Positions 28,094 to 43,098 of a DNA stretch of 64,000 nucleotides are shown piece after piece; positions within the stretch are counted from its first letter, which is position 1; each line of letters opens with the position of its first letter. A program made the translations under genes and the position numbers. Location of the stretch: the NCBI RefSeq assembly GCF_019402645.1, contig NZ_VKKS01000001.1, forward strand, positions 2,112,719 through 2,176,718, read 5' to 3'. The notes under the pieces are model-generated. The model saw nothing but the letters and a program-made list of their open reading frames with translations. It was not told the DNA's origin and searched no databases. The stretch comes from Morganella morganii. Its GTDB lineage: Bacteria > Pseudomonadota > Gammaproteobacteria > Enterobacterales > Enterobacteriaceae.

Positions 28094-28993
28094 ATGTTAG
28101 ATAAATCGCGCTTACGGATAGCCATTCAAAAGTCAGGTCGTTTGAGTGAAGATTCCCGTGAATTACTCGCGCGCTGCGGCATTAAAATCAACTTACAACA
28201 GCAGCGCCTGATTGCCTACGCGGAAAACATGCCGATCGATATTCTGCGGGTCCGTGATGATGATATTCCGGGTCTGGTGATGGACGGCGTGGTTGACCTC
28301 GGCATTATCGGCGAAAACGTGCTGGAAGAAGAGTTATTAAGCCGCCGGGCGCAGGGACAAAACCCGCACTATTTTACTCTGCGCCGCCTGGATTTCGGCA
28401 CCTGCCGCCTCTCACTGGCCGCTCCGGTGGATTTCAGCTACAACGGCGCGGAGTGTCTTCAGGACAGCCGCATCGCCACTTCCTATCCGTTCCTGCTCAA
28501 ACGTTATCTCGACCAGAAAGGTATCCGCTTTAAATCCTGTCTGCTCAACGGCTCGGTGGAAGTCGCACCGCGCGCCGGTCTGGCCGATGCCATCTGTGAC
28601 CTGGTCTCCACCGGTGCCACACTGGAAGCCAACGGTCTGCGCGAAGTGGAAGTGATTTACCGCTCCAAAGCCTGCCTTATTCAGCGTGACGGCGAGATGC
28701 CGCCTGCCAAACAGCAACTTATCGACAGAATGATGACCCGTATTCAGGGCGTGATCCAGGCGCGTGAATCCAAATACATCATGATGCACGCCCCGTCAGA
28801 GCGTCTGGACGAAGTGATCGCCCTGCTGCCGGGCGCAGAGCGTCCTACCCTGCTGCCGCTGGCCGGTGAGCCGGATCTGGTGGCGATGCACATGGTCAGC
28901 AGCGAAACCCTGTTCTGGGAAACAATGGAGAAACTGAAAGCTCTGGGTTGCAGCTCCATTCTTGTTCTGCCGATTGAAAAAATGATGGAGTGA
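28094..28993 (+). CDS. hisG: ATP phosphoribosyltransferase HisG
   Basis: A 299-residue long-form HisG, first enzyme of histidine synthesis (ATP + PRPP to phosphoribosyl-ATP), feedback-inhibited by histidine through its C-terminal domain. [17 protein letters not shown] is near residue 60, and [14 protein letters not shown] is the PRPP-binding loop. AAAGGAT precedes the ATG. It is the first structural gene after the attenuator; its stop overlaps the start region of hisD. Confidence 0.97.
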   Translation: MLDKSRLRIAIQKSGRLSEDSRELLARCGIKINLQQQRLIAYAENMPIDILRVRDDDIPGLVMDGVVDLGIIGENVLEEELLSRRAQGQNPHYFTLRRLDFGTCRLSLAAPVDFSYNGAECLQDSRIATSYPFLLKRYLDQKGIRFKSCLLNGSVEVAPRAGLADAICDLVSTGATLEANGLREVEVIYRSKACLIQRDGEMPPAKQQLIDRMMTRIQGVIQARESKYIMMHAPSERLDEVIALLPGAERPTLLPLAGEPDLVAMHMVSSETLFWETMEKLKALGCSSILVLPIEKMME

Positions 28994-28998
28994 TGACA

Positions 28999-31394
<2,396 letters not shown>

Positions 31395-31413
31395 TCTGAG
31401 GACAACGGATACC

Positions 31414-32480
31414 ATGACACAGAACGTTTTATTTATTGATCGCGACGGCACCCTGATCACCGAACCGCCGGTGGATTTTCAGGTGGACAGATTAGACAAA
31501 CTGGCATTTGAGCCGGATGTTATCCCCGCGCTGCTGAAACTGAAAGAGGCCGGATACCGCTTTGTCATGGTTACCAACCAGGACGGTCTGGGTACTGACA
31601 GCTTCCCGCAGGCGGATTTCGAAGCACCGCACCAGCTGATGATGCAGATTTTTACCTCTCAGGGCATTACCTTTGATGAAGTGCTGATTTGTCCGCACAA
31701 ACCGGCGGATAACTGCAACTGCCGCAAACCGAAAATTACGCTGGCGGAGAAATACCTGCTGCCGGGTGTGATTGACACTCAAAACAGCTATGTAATAGGC
31801 GATCGTGAAACCGATATTCAGCTCGCGGATAACATGGGGATTGCCGGACTGCGCTACGGGCAGCCGGGCACTGACTGGAACAGCATTGCAGAGCAGCTGA
31901 CCCGCCGGGACCGCTACAGCCGTGTGGAGCGCAAAACCAAAGAAACCGATATTCTCACCGAAGTGTGGCTTGACCGCGAAGGCGGCAGCACCATCCGCAC
32001 CGGCGTCGGCTTTTTTGACCACATGCTGGATCAGATTGCCACCCATGGCGGTTTCCGCCTCAATATTCAGGTCAGCGGCGATCTGGTGATTGATGATCAT
32101 CACACGGTGGAAGATACCGGACTGGCGCTGGGCGAAGCCCTGAAACTGGCACTCGGCGACAAACGGGGTATTACCCGTTTCGGCTTTACCCTGCCGATGG
32201 ATGAGTGTCTTGCCCGCTGCGCCCTGGATATTTCCGGCCGTCCGCACCTGGAATACAAAGCAGACTTTAAATATCAGCGTGTCGGCGACCTGAGCACCGA
32301 GATGATTGAGCACTTCTTCCGCTCGCTCTCCTACACCATGGGCTGCACGCTGCACCTGAAAACCAAAGGAAAGAACGATCACCACAGAGCCGAAAGCCTG
32401 TTTAAAGTGTTCGGACGGACACTGCGCCGGGCCATCCGCGTGGAAGGAAATGTCCTGCCGAGTTCAAAAGGGGTACTGTG

Positions 32481-32481
<1 letters not shown>
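31414..32481 (+). CDS. hisB: Bifunctional histidinol-phosphatase / imidazoleglycerol-phosphate dehydratase HisB
   Basis: A 355-residue two-domain enzyme. The N-terminal HAD phosphatase has [10 protein letters not shown] and a zinc loop with [15 protein letters not shown]. The C-terminal dehydratase has paired metal-binding motifs [11 protein letters not shown] and [12 protein letters not shown]. The start at 31414 gives the E. coli length; the frame is open back to 31381 across the hisC stop. GAGGA lies 12 bases upstream. Confidence 0.97.
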
Positions 32482-34572
<2,091 letters not shown>

Positions 34573-34578
34573 TACGTT

Positions 34579-35190
34579 ATGCTCACGGAACAGGAAATCG
34601 CACAACTGGACTGGCAGAAAACCGGCGGCCTGCTGCCGGTTATTGTTCAGCACGCTGTCTCCGGTGATGTGCTGATGCTGGGCTACATGAACCGCGATGC
34701 ACTGGAAAAAACGATCAGAGAAAAACGTGTGACGTTTTATTCCCGCACCAAACAGCGGCTGTGGACCAAAGGGGAATCGTCCGGGCATTTTCTGAATCTG
34801 ACGGATCTGTTTAAAGACTGTGACAACGACACGCTGCTTGCGCTGGTCTTACCGATCGGCCCGACCTGCCATCAGGGTACCAACAGCTGTTTTGCCCCGG
34901 CACAAACCGCCCAGGGCTTCCTGTATGAGCTGGAGTCCGTGATCAAATCCCGCAAAACTGCTGATCCGGACAGTTCTTACACGGCAAAACTCTATGCCGC
35001 CGGAACCAAACGGATCGCACAAAAGGTAGGGGAAGAAGGTGTGGAAACCGCACTTGCAGCAACTGTCCGCGATAAGGCGGAACTGACCTCAGAGTCAGCG
35101 GATCTGCTTTATCACCTGCTGGTGCTGCTTCAGGATGCGGATCTGGATTTAGCCGCCGTTATCGGAAAACTGCGCTCCCGTCACCGTTAA
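34579..35190 (+). CDS. hisI: Phosphoribosyl-AMP cyclohydrolase / phosphoribosyl-ATP pyrophosphatase HisIE
   Basis: A 203-residue fused enzyme for the second and third pathway steps. The cyclohydrolase part has [26 protein letters not shown] and a metal site with [11 protein letters not shown]. The pyrophosphatase part has [13 protein letters not shown] and the helical LLYHLLVLL. It is the last his gene; I see no strong terminator after it. Confidence 0.96.
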   Translation: MLTEQEIAQLDWQKTGGLLPVIVQHAVSGDVLMLGYMNRDALEKTIREKRVTFYSRTKQRLWTKGESSGHFLNLTDLFKDCDNDTLLALVLPIGPTCHQGTNSCFAPAQTAQGFLYELESVIKSRKTADPDSSYTAKLYAAGTKRIAQKVGEEGVETALAATVRDKAELTSESADLLYHLLVLLQDADLDLAAVIGKLRSRHR

Positions 35191-35221
35191 TCCGAAAGCA
35201 GGGTAAATCCTTTTTTGCCCG

Positions 35222-35276
35222 CTGCATTTGTTGCCGTAACCTTCTATAATAGGCAGGATATTGACAACAAATGCAG
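35222..35276. promoter_or_regulatory. 12-base inverted repeat around a TATAAT box
   Basis: CTGCATTTGTTG (35222-35233) and CAACAAATGCAG (35265-35276) are perfect complements. A TATAAT (35245-35250) lies between them. Centre spacing is 43 bases, about four helical turns, and the pair flanks the presumed start of transcription of the next gene. This suggests an operator pair, with a leader hairpin as the alternative. Confidence 0.5.
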
Positions 35277-35290
35277 AGACAGCAAGTGAT

Positions 35291-35779
35291 ATGAACCCGA
35301 TTTTTGAGAAACTGACAGCCCGGCTGGATGAAAATAATGCCCGCTACCGCGTGGTACATCATGCCTCTGCCGGGAAAACCGGAGAAGTGGCCAGAGTACG
35401 CGGCACACATCACGGTCAGGGTGCCAAAGCACTGGTTTGTCATATCAAAGGAAATGGGATCCGTCAGTATGTCCTCGCCATTCTGCCTTCTGATCAGCAG
35501 GCGGATTTACAGGTACTGGCAAAAAAAACCGGCGGCACCCGAGCCTCTCTGGCCAGCCCGGCAGAGACAGCTGAACTGACACAGTGTGTTTTCGGTGCTA
35601 TCCCGCCCTTCAGTTTCCACCCTGATCTCCGTCTCGTTGCCGATCCGATGTTATTTGAGCGTTTCAGCGAGCTGGCCTTTAATGCCGGCAGTCTGGAGTG
35701 CTCCATTATTCTGAATACAAAGGACTATCAGCGGATTGCCGATCCTGAAACAGTATCGTTTGTCCGCCGTGAACTCTGA
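35291..35779 (+). CDS. YbaK/ProX-family aminoacyl-tRNA deacylase, YeaK-like
   Basis: A 162-residue protein of the YbaK/INS editing family, which hydrolyses mischarged aminoacyl-tRNAs in trans. AKALVCHIKGNG with its conserved lysine, GTRASLASPAET and GAIPPFSFHPDL (the GxxPF loop) mark the fold. It most resembles E. coli YeaK. The ATG at 35291 is chosen; a TTG at 35261 is too close to the likely transcription start. It lies alone after the his operon. Confidence 0.8.
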   Translation: MNPIFEKLTARLDENNARYRVVHHASAGKTGEVARVRGTHHGQGAKALVCHIKGNGIRQYVLAILPSDQQADLQVLAKKTGGTRASLASPAETAELTQCVFGAIPPFSFHPDLRLVADPMLFERFSELAFNAGSLECSIILNTKDYQRIADPETVSFVRREL

Positions 35780-35800
35780 TTTTTGCTTGGGAAGGCGATT

Positions 35801-36469
35801 ATGCAGGATGAACTTTTAGACTCTCTTTATTATCTGCTGTTACTCAGTCTGCTGCTGTATATGTCGCGCCACCGCTGGCGGCGCTGGTTCAAAACACAGA
35901 AATCCCGCAGACGTTTTGTCTCCTCCCCCGGGGAAGATGAGCAATCTCTGCGCCAGCAATTGAGTACACCCTACCTTAACGGCAGTCAGTTCCATAAGAC
36001 GGATCACTTTTTTGCGGTCAGTGCACTGCTGCGCGAAGTACTGATGCATTATGAGGAAAAACATATCCGGCTGAATGACAGCCTGTTTACCCGGGAAGAC
36101 AGTTATGAATTTACCTGTCTCGGCACCCCGCTGCCCGCGCCTGAAACCGCCACACTGGCAGAACGGCTGGCACTGCGGGATGATTTTCAGTATACCGGCA
36201 GTGAACGGCTGAACCGCTACTGTATTACCTCTCCGGCCGGAAAACCGCTGAATCAGCAAATCGGGCTGTGGATTGATATTATCCAGTCCCTGCTGGATAC
36301 CGAATTGGTTCTGCTGCTGGAAGAGAACAATCAGAAGGACCGGGACTGCCCGTCACTGACATTATCCGCAGAGCAGGTTCATCACTGGCTCGATGAAATC
36401 AATGATACCATGACACAGACCGCATCACGGGTTTTGCAGGCGCACACCCGCAACAGTATTATTATGTAA
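35801..36469 (+). CDS. Hypothetical membrane-anchored protein
   Basis: A 222-residue protein that I do not recognise. It has one N-terminal hydrophobic helix (LLDSLYYLLLLSLLLYM), a basic stretch (SRHRWRRWFKTQKSRRRF) and then a soluble mixed-charge domain, so the bulk is probably cytoplasmic. AAGG precedes the ATG at 35801. It starts 21 bases after the YbaK-type gene, likely in the same transcript, and is followed by a clear terminator. Confidence 0.72.
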   Translation: MQDELLDSLYYLLLLSLLLYMSRHRWRRWFKTQKSRRRFVSSPGEDEQSLRQQLSTPYLNGSQFHKTDHFFAVSALLREVLMHYEEKHIRLNDSLFTREDSYEFTCLGTPLPAPETATLAERLALRDDFQYTGSERLNRYCITSPAGKPLNQQIGLWIDIIQSLLDTELVLLLEENNQKDRDCPSLTLSAEQVHHWLDEINDTMTQTASRVLQAHTRNSIIM

Positions 36470-36496
36470 AAAAAGACCCGGCATGCGGGTCTTTTT
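36470..36496. terminator. Bidirectional terminator
   Basis: Stem AAAAAGACCCG / CGGGTCTTTTT with loop GCATG, between the 222-residue gene and the convergent antiporter. Confidence 0.88.
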
Positions 36497-36516
36497 GTCT
36501 TTTCCCGCTGTTACTG

Positions 36517-38154
36517 TCAGTGCAGTGCCAGTTTCAGTGTTTCTTCTTTCAGATCCAGCTCCTGCACCAGCCGGGTGTAAGTGTGCTCGCTGATATTTTT
36601 ACTTTTACGTAACTGTTTCAGGGCATCACGCTCCGCCTGAAGAGCCGTCAGTGACATCCGCCGTTCCATGCGGATCACATTGTGCCAGTCAAACCCGGCG
36701 GTCTGGTCATCACTGTCACTGTCAAGATGACGGCCATAGATCTCCAGTAAATGTGTCCCCACTTCTGTCCGCAGTGTCATTTCATCAATATCTTCCAGCG
36801 GCTCCGCCATCTGCACCCGCAGGTTATTCATTGCGGCTTCATTCAGGGTGAAACGGGCATTCAGCTCTTCATTATCGTGCGGTAAGTCTGTATTCAGCCC
36901 TTTTGTCAGTACCGGCAGTGCAACCGCAGCAATCACCAGCGAAAACAGAATAACCCCCATCGCAAGGAAAATGGCCAGATCCCGGTGCGGAAAGGGTGAG
37001 CCGTCATTCATCAGCATCGGCAGGGTCAGGATACCGGCGAGGGTAATAGCCCCGCGCACACCGGCCGTTGCCATAATAGCCATCAGGCGCAGATGCGGCA
37101 TATTTGACTGTTTGCCTTTGCGGCGCTGGCGGAAAACGGTCAGTGTCATAGCAATCCATACCCAGGCAAAACGCAGAACCGCCAGGCCAACAGTGATAAT
37201 CACCACATAGAGCAGCAGTACCCACGGCGCAGAAGCCCCGGCATCCGCTGCCACCTGCGGCACTGAGCGCCACATTCCCGGCAACTGTTCACCCAGCAGG
37301 ATAAAGATCATTCCGTTCAGCGCAACCTGCACTGTATCCCAGACCGCTTTGCTCTGCATACGGGTGGCCGACTGCATACGACCGACAATGCGCTCATAGT
37401 GCATAGCAATACCGGCAGCCACAGCAGCCAGAATCCCGGACACCCCCAGGTGCTCTGCCGCCAGGTAGGACACAAACGGGATCAGCAGGCTGATCATGAT
37501 CTGGATAGCCGGGTCTTCCCCGGTACGCTGCACCAGAAACTGGTTCACTTTCCCGATAAACATGGCAATCAGCAGACCAACCATAATCCCGCCCAGCGCC
37601 ACCACCATAAACTTCCCGGCAGCAGACGGCAGAGAGAATGTCCCGGTCAGTGCCGCTGTTACCGCAAAACTGAAACAGACCAGGCCGCTGGCATCATTAA
37701 AGAGAGATTCCCCTTCCAGAATATGCGCCATACGGGAAGGAAGCGGTGCATTGACGGTCATCGCCGCCACAGAAACCGGGTCTGTCGGTGACAGAATCGC
37801 GGCTAATGCAAAAGCGACCGCCAGGGAAACCGCCGGAATCAGCCAGTGAATAAACAGTCCCATACCAACAACGGTGAAAAACACCAGGCCGATAGCCAGC
37901 GAGAAAATCGGTTTGATATCACTGAACAGCGCTTCCTTCGGAATACGCCAGCCATCAAGAAACAGTAACGGCGGGATAAAAAGAAACAGGAACAGATGCG
38001 GCTCAAACGCCACATCAAAACCGAATAGCGATAACCCCGCCCCGATGGCAATCTGAATAAAAGGCAGCGGAATTTTGTCACCCAGCAGGCGGGAGACAAA
38101 CACACTGGCAATCACGGCCAGCAAAAAAACAAGGATCAGTGTAACGACAGACAT
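36517..38154 (-). CDS. CPA1-family Na+/H+ antiporter (YjcE-like)
   Basis: A 545-residue protein with about 12 membrane helices and a C-terminal cytoplasmic tail of some 120 residues rich in charged helices. The transport-site motif AILSPTDPVSVAAM with the paired aspartate region, and GESLFNDASGLVCF further on, are typical of NhaP/NHE-type CPA1 exchangers. It resembles E. coli YjcE, but the neighbourhood differs, so I leave the symbol empty. It should exchange Na+ or K+ for protons. Confidence 0.9.
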   Translation of the reverse strand: MSVVTLILVFLLAVIASVFVSRLLGDKIPLPFIQIAIGAGLSLFGFDVAFEPHLFLFLFIPPLLFLDGWRIPKEALFSDIKPIFSLAIGLVFFTVVGMGLFIHWLIPAVSLAVAFALAAILSPTDPVSVAAMTVNAPLPSRMAHILEGESLFNDASGLVCFSFAVTAALTGTFSLPSAAGKFMVVALGGIMVGLLIAMFIGKVNQFLVQRTGEDPAIQIMISLLIPFVSYLAAEHLGVSGILAAVAAGIAMHYERIVGRMQSATRMQSKAVWDTVQVALNGMIFILLGEQLPGMWRSVPQVAADAGASAPWVLLLYVVIITVGLAVLRFAWVWIAMTLTVFRQRRKGKQSNMPHLRLMAIMATAGVRGAITLAGILTLPMLMNDGSPFPHRDLAIFLAMGVILFSLVIAAVALPVLTKGLNTDLPHDNEELNARFTLNEAAMNNLRVQMAEPLEDIDEMTLRTEVGTHLLEIYGRHLDSDSDDQTAGFDWHNVIRMERRMSLTALQAERDALKQLRKSKNISEHTYTRLVQELDLKEETLKLALH

Positions 38155-38409
38155 AGGCGGTTTTTTATCCTTACAGAAATCTGACAGATAACCACAATTC
38201 AGGGTTTGCAGCGTATACGATTAAAGGTAAAAATAAAGCAGACAAATCAGTAATTGTAAAATTATTGTGTATCAAAATCTGAATGTTCCGATACCGGGCC
38301 GAAAAAAACAGAAAAACCGGGGAAGCAGCAGATTATCAATACAGACCCGAAAATATGAACCGGCAACCGATATTAACAATTATCTATAACTATAACGGAT
38401 ATCTTATCA

Positions 38410-38694
38410 ATGAAAAAAAGAGTATTGGCCGGTGTGATTGCTGCCTGCTCTGCCTCTGCAAATGCCGTGCCCGGCACCCGGTCAATGGGTGCCGCTCAGG
38501 GATTTACTGAATACAGCATCAGCAACGGCTCCGGCGATACCGTGATTATTGCCTGTAACGAAGGTGCCGGAGAAGGATTTGATAACAACGTGTCTGTTTA
38601 CAGCAATGATCAGAGCCGTGACGGTGAAATCTCATTCCTGATTGATGATGAAGCCTATTATATCCCTGAAAACATCACCGGCCGGAAAGTTTAA
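38410..38694 (+). CDS. Small secreted protein of unknown function
   Basis: 94 residues with an apparent signal peptide (MKKRVLAGVIAACSASANA, cleavage about residue 19). The mature part is acidic and beta-like (GDTVIIACNEGAGEGFDNNV, ISFLIDDEAYYIP) and has a single cysteine. No strong ribosome site is visible. Directly after the stop another frame continues (KFKPCAKNSRKIFRDF) for about 22 codons, so the protein may be truncated by a frameshift. I do not recognise the family. Confidence 0.6.
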   Translation: MKKRVLAGVIAACSASANAVPGTRSMGAAQGFTEYSISNGSGDTVIIACNEGAGEGFDNNVSVYSNDQSRDGEISFLIDDEAYYIPENITGRKV

Positions 38695-38771
38695 ACCGTG
38701 CGCCAAAAACAGCCGGAAGATTTTCCGTGATTTTGAATGTGCTCCGGTTGAATAACCGGCACGGTAAGATG

Positions 38772-38799
38772 ATAATGCCGCCGTTTCCGGCGGCATTAT
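38772..38799 (+). terminator. Terminator after the small secreted protein
   Basis: Perfect 12-base stem ATAATGCCGCCG / CGGCGGCATTAT with loop TTTC, followed by TGTTTT. The convergent yegH gene ends 12 bases further on. Confidence 0.8.
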
Positions 38800-38810
38800 T
38801 GTTTTAACGG

Positions 38811-40382
38811 TTAGCCGTCACTGTCTTCCGGATTTTCCGGCAGCGTGATTTTCACACGGTTAATACGGTGGTTCTGAATTTCCAGCGGCTCAAACAGGCA
38901 GCCGTCAATTTCAATCTGCTCACCGACTTTCGGCAGACGCTGCAAATGTTCCATCAGCAGACCGGCCACCGTTTCATATTCACGCTTTTCATCGAGTGTC
39001 AGCGGAATATAGTTAATTAAATCTTCCAGCGGCATAAAACCGTTGGTGATCCAGCTGTTATCATCCGTAAACTGAATATCATGGCGGGCATCATTCTCAT
39101 CACCACTGACCGGCAGGTTTCCGGCGATAGTTTCCATCACATCCGTCAGTGTCACCACCCCTTCGACGTACCCGAATTCATCGGCCACAAAGGCAAAGTG
39201 TGTCTGTGCCTGACGGAACTGCTCCAGTGCCTTCAGTAATGACAACTGTTCAGGGAAGACCAGCGGTTGCTTGATCAGCGCGTGCAGATCCAGTGTGTCC
39301 TGCTGTAAGCGCTGATGCAGCAGATCGATCACATGCACCACGCCCAGCAGCTCATCATCATCCGCTGAGCCTCTGATCACCACCCGGGTGTGCGGGTTTT
39401 TAATCAGCAGTGCCGCGATTTCATCGCTGGTCGCATCAATGCGCAGCATCTCCACATCATGACGCGACGTCATAATACTGTTGACATTACGCTGTGACAG
39501 CCCCAACACGCGGACAATCATCTGCCGCTCTTCCGGGTCAAAAATTTCCTGATTATCCGAAATCAGATCCGCCGTGCGGTTATCCAGCTCCGATGACCCG
39601 CGCTTGCCGCTCAGAATACGCAGTACCGCTTCGGCCGTGCGCTGGCGCAGAGAGTTTTTGCCGCGCAGGAATTTACGACGGTTAAATATCGCCACCTGAT
39701 TGAGCATTTCAATCATGATGGAGAAACCAATCGCCGCATAGAGATAACCTTTCGGAATGTGATAGCCGAACCCTTCCGCCACCAGGCTGAAACCGATCAT
39801 CAGCAGGAAGCTGAGACACAGGATAACGATGGTCGGGTGCTCATTCACAAAGCGGGTCAGCGGACGACTGCCCCAGATCATCAGCAGCATGGCGATAATC
39901 ACCGCTGTAACCATAACACCGATGTGATCCACCATCCCGACGGCCGTGATCACGGAGTCCAGAGAGAAGACGGCGTCCAGCACAATAATCTGCGCCACCA
40001 CCGTCCAGAATTTCGAGGTTTTCCGCTGCTGTCCGTCGTGATGCTCACCGCCTTCCAGCCGCTCGTTCAGTTCCATCGTGGCTTTAAACAGAAGGAACAG
40101 ACCGCCGATCAGCATAATTAAATCACGCGCACTGAACGGATGGCCGAACATCGTAAACATCGGTTTGGTCAGCGTAATAAGCCAGGAAAGGCTGAACAGC
40201 AGAATAATACGCATGACCAGCGCGCACAGCAGACCGGTTATACGGGCTTTGTCACGCAGCGCAGGGGGAAGTTTATCGGCAAGAATGGCAATGAAAACAA
40301 GGTTATCAATACCAAGAACAATTTCGAGTACGATTAATGTGGCCAGACCGGCCCAAATCGACGGATCAGCGATCCATTCCAT
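38811..40382 (-). CDS. yegH: TerC/CBS-domain membrane protein YegH
   Basis: A 523-residue protein with an N-terminal TerC-like membrane domain ([17 protein letters not shown] and [17 protein letters not shown], each with conserved aspartates), a pair of CBS domains (about 300-420) and a C-terminal CorC/HlyC-type domain. The opening [13 protein letters not shown] and overall length match E. coli YegH better than its paralogue YoaE. Function is not established; the family is linked to metal or membrane homeostasis. Divergent from gnd. Confidence 0.9.
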   Translation of the reverse strand: MEWIADPSIWAGLATLIVLEIVLGIDNLVFIAILADKLPPALRDKARITGLLCALVMRIILLFSLSWLITLTKPMFTMFGHPFSARDLIMLIGGLFLLFKATMELNERLEGGEHHDGQQRKTSKFWTVVAQIIVLDAVFSLDSVITAVGMVDHIGVMVTAVIIAMLLMIWGSRPLTRFVNEHPTIVILCLSFLLMIGFSLVAEGFGYHIPKGYLYAAIGFSIMIEMLNQVAIFNRRKFLRGKNSLRQRTAEAVLRILSGKRGSSELDNRTADLISDNQEIFDPEERQMIVRVLGLSQRNVNSIMTSRHDVEMLRIDATSDEIAALLIKNPHTRVVIRGSADDDELLGVVHVIDLLHQRLQQDTLDLHALIKQPLVFPEQLSLLKALEQFRQAQTHFAFVADEFGYVEGVVTLTDVMETIAGNLPVSGDENDARHDIQFTDDNSWITNGFMPLEDLINYIPLTLDEKREYETVAGLLMEHLQRLPKVGEQIEIDGCLFEPLEIQNHRINRVKITLPENPEDSDG

Positions 40383-40618
40383 ACGGTTAGTTTTACCTTT
40401 TATTCACACAGCTTATGCTGCACCCGAAATAATGCGGATTGTCCGGCCAAATAGCAATAAAAAATTCCTCACTTTGCCGCGGTTCCTGTTGTGCGCAATG
40501 ACGATACCGTTTGCATCAATCGCTACCACGCAGCCTTTACATGCGTTAAACTGTGACGAAATTAACAGTCAGCTAACGAAATCCTCGTTAGTTACGGGTC
40601 AATCCTGAAGGAGTCTTC

Positions 40619-42031
40619 ATGTCCAAACAACAAATTGGTGTTGTCGGTATGGCCGTTATGGGCCGTAACCTCGCACTGAATATCGAAAGCCGCGGTTATT
40701 CTGTTTCTGTTTTTAACCGCTCTTCTGATAAAACTGACGAAGTGATTGCTGAAAACCCGGGGAAAAAACTGGTTCCCAGCTACAGCATTGAAGAGTTTGT
40801 TGACTCCCTGGAAAAACCCCGCCGTATTCTGCTGATGGTCAAGGCCGGTGAAGCTACTGATAAAACTATCGCGTCCCTCACCCCGCATCTCGACAAAGGT
40901 GACATTCTGATCGACGGCGGTAATACTTTCTTTCAGGACACCATCCGCCGTAACAAAGAGCTGTCCGCACAGGGCTTTAACTTTATCGGTACCGGTGTTT
41001 CCGGCGGTGAGGAAGGTGCACTGAAAGGGCCGTCCATTATGCCGGGCGGACAAAAAGAAGCTTACGAACTGGTTGCGCCGATCCTGAAACAGATCGCGGC
41101 ACAGGCCGAAGGTGAGCCGTGTGTGACCTATATCGGTGCAGACGGTGCCGGTCATTATGTCAAAATGGTACACAACGGTATCGAATACGGCGATATGCAG
41201 CTGATTGCTGAAGCTTACTCCGTGATGAAAAATGCCCTCGGCATCAGCAATGATGAACTGGCATCGGTATTCAGCGAGTGGAACAATGGCGAACTGAGCA
41301 GCTACCTGATTGATATCACAAAAGATATCTTCCGCAAGAAAGATGAAGACGGCAACTATCTGGTGGATGTGATCCTCGATGAAGCGGCCAACAAAGGCAC
41401 CGGAAAATGGACCAGCCAGAGCGCGCTCGACCTCGGTGTGCCGCTGACGCTGATCACCGAATCCGTGTTTGCCCGTTATATCTCTTTCCTGAAAGACCAG
41501 CGCGTTGCGGCGTCCAAAGTCCTGAAAGGACCGAAAGCGGCCGCATTCAGCGGTGATAAAGCAGAATTTATCGGGAAAGTCCGCCGTGCCCTGTACCTGG
41601 GTAAAATCGTCTCTTATGCTCAGGGCTTCTCACAGTTGCGTGTCGCCTCTGACGAATACAACTGGGATCTGAACTACGGCGAAATCGCAAAAATCTTCCG
41701 TGCCGGTTGTATCATCCGTGCCCAGTTCCTGCAGAAAATCACTGATGCTTATGCGGAAAACCCGGCACTGGCTAACCTCCTGCTGGCACCTTACTTCACT
41801 CAGATTGCCGATGAGTATCAGCAGGCGCTGCGTGATGTGGTCTGCTACGGCGTTCAGCACGGTATCCCGACACCGACCTTCTCTGCCGCTATCGCCTATT
41901 ATGACAGCTACCGCAGTGCCGTACTGCCTGCAAACCTGATCCAGGCACAGCGTGACTATTTCGGCGCACATACTTATAAACGTACCGATAAAGACGGCGT
42001 GTTCCACACGGAATGGCCGGAAAATAATTAA
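40619..42031 (+). CDS. gnd: 6-phosphogluconate dehydrogenase, decarboxylating
   Basis: A 470-residue NADP-dependent enzyme of the pentose phosphate pathway (6-phosphogluconate to ribulose 5-phosphate and CO2). The nucleotide motif is [16 protein letters not shown], the substrate motif [21 protein letters not shown] (read in two parts), and [15 protein letters not shown] carries the catalytic lysine. AAGGAG precedes the ATG. In many enterobacteria gnd borders the O-antigen cluster; here it is next to yegH with no polysaccharide genes. Confidence 0.97.
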   Translation: MSKQQIGVVGMAVMGRNLALNIESRGYSVSVFNRSSDKTDEVIAENPGKKLVPSYSIEEFVDSLEKPRRILLMVKAGEATDKTIASLTPHLDKGDILIDGGNTFFQDTIRRNKELSAQGFNFIGTGVSGGEEGALKGPSIMPGGQKEAYELVAPILKQIAAQAEGEPCVTYIGADGAGHYVKMVHNGIEYGDMQLIAEAYSVMKNALGISNDELASVFSEWNNGELSSYLIDITKDIFRKKDEDGNYLVDVILDEAANKGTGKWTSQSALDLGVPLTLITESVFARYISFLKDQRVAASKVLKGPKAAAFSGDKAEFIGKVRRALYLGKIVSYAQGFSQLRVASDEYNWDLNYGEIAKIFRAGCIIRAQFLQKITDAYAENPALANLLLAPYFTQIADEYQQALRDVVCYGVQHGIPTPTFSAAIAYYDSYRSAVLPANLIQAQRDYFGAHTYKRTDKDGVFHTEWPENN

Positions 42032-42057
42032 TTTCTGCTGTTATCCGTATCTGTCAG

Positions 42058-42079
42058 AGCCGGGATAATTATCCCGGCT
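42058..42079 (+). terminator. gnd terminator
   Basis: Self-complementary AGCCGGGAT-AATT-ATCCCGGCT followed by TTTTCTTGTTT, 27 bases after the gnd stop. Confidence 0.88.
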
Positions 42080-42147
42080 TTTTCTTGTTTACATTCTGGC
42101 TGACACTCAAATAGACTTAATCAAATCAAATTATCCGCAAAATAATA

Positions 42148-43026
42148 ATGAACAACACAAATCCCTGGGGTGATGTGGTTCTGCCTTCGCGGCCGGAATA
42201 CCGGCTCTCAGCCATGCTGCTCACATTTTTCCTCGCCCTGCTCAATATAGGAATGTATATCTGGCAGGTGAATTATGCTTCGCCGCTGGCAGACCCGGTC
42301 TACAATATGCTGCTGGCGGGCGGCAGTGTGTATCAGTTCTCACTGACCGGCGACTGGTGGCGTTATGCAACCAGTACCCTGCTTCATTCCGACCCGGTAC
42401 ATCTGGGGATCAATACCATTGCCCTTCTGGTGTTCGGCATTAACTGTGAAGCACTGACCGGTAAAGTGCGGATGCTGTTTATCTATCTGCTTACGGGGAT
42501 TACCGCGTCCTTTACCAGCGCACTCCGGCAATCAGCTCAGGATGACATGTCCGTCATGTCCGGTATTTCTGTTATTGTCGGTGTCGGGGCATCCGGCGCG
42601 ATTATGGGGCTTGCCGGAGCCACCGTGATATATCTTATCCGGGCCCGGAAAGATCCGTCCGTACCTGTGGCGGACAACCTGCGCTATAAAAATCTGCTGA
42701 TTACCATGATTGTCCTGATCGTGCTGTCGATGCTCAGTACGTTGCAGAGTGATGATGAGGTGATAACGGATGATACGGCACATTTCAGCGGGCTGATTTG
42801 CGGTGCCGTACTGGGATGGCTGTATTCCGCAGCCTCCGGTATCCGCAATCGCAAAGCTGACCGCCGCTCATGGCTGATTTCCGCCATCGCAGGCGGTTTG
42901 CTTATCCTGGTACTGGTCACCTGCTCATCAAGCCGTGAACAACGCCTGCTCTATGAGCGGGAAACCATCCGGGAAGAGATCGGTATCATGATTGATGCAC
43001 AGGCAGAAAAACAATTAAATGATTGA
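42148..43026 (+). CDS. Rhomboid family intramembrane serine protease
   Basis: A 292-residue membrane protein with about seven helices. The catalytic serine is in GASGAIMGLAG, and the partner histidine is probably in TAHFSGLICGAVLGW; HLGINTIALLVFG in an earlier helix holds the conserved histidine and asparagine. These fit a rhomboid protease that cleaves substrates within the membrane. It is neither GlpG-like in context nor in its N-terminus, and has an extra C-terminal helix and charged tail. Substrate unknown. Confidence 0.85.
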   Translation: MNNTNPWGDVVLPSRPEYRLSAMLLTFFLALLNIGMYIWQVNYASPLADPVYNMLLAGGSVYQFSLTGDWWRYATSTLLHSDPVHLGINTIALLVFGINCEALTGKVRMLFIYLLTGITASFTSALRQSAQDDMSVMSGISVIVGVGASGAIMGLAGATVIYLIRARKDPSVPVADNLRYKNLLITMIVLIVLSMLSTLQSDDEVITDDTAHFSGLICGAVLGWLYSAASGIRNRKADRRSWLISAIAGGLLILVLVTCSSSREQRLLYERETIREEIGIMIDAQAEKQLND

Positions 43027-43098
43027 TTCCGGTCACATTAATCTGTTACGTAAACCGCTATGGTGGTTAAACGATTAATGACATAAGCAGGTGATGAT

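Noticed and set aside
28412..28789. Long antisense frames inside his genes and other high-GC genes
   Set aside because: They are shadows of strongly conserved genes in the other strand and have no ribosome sites or recognisable motifs.
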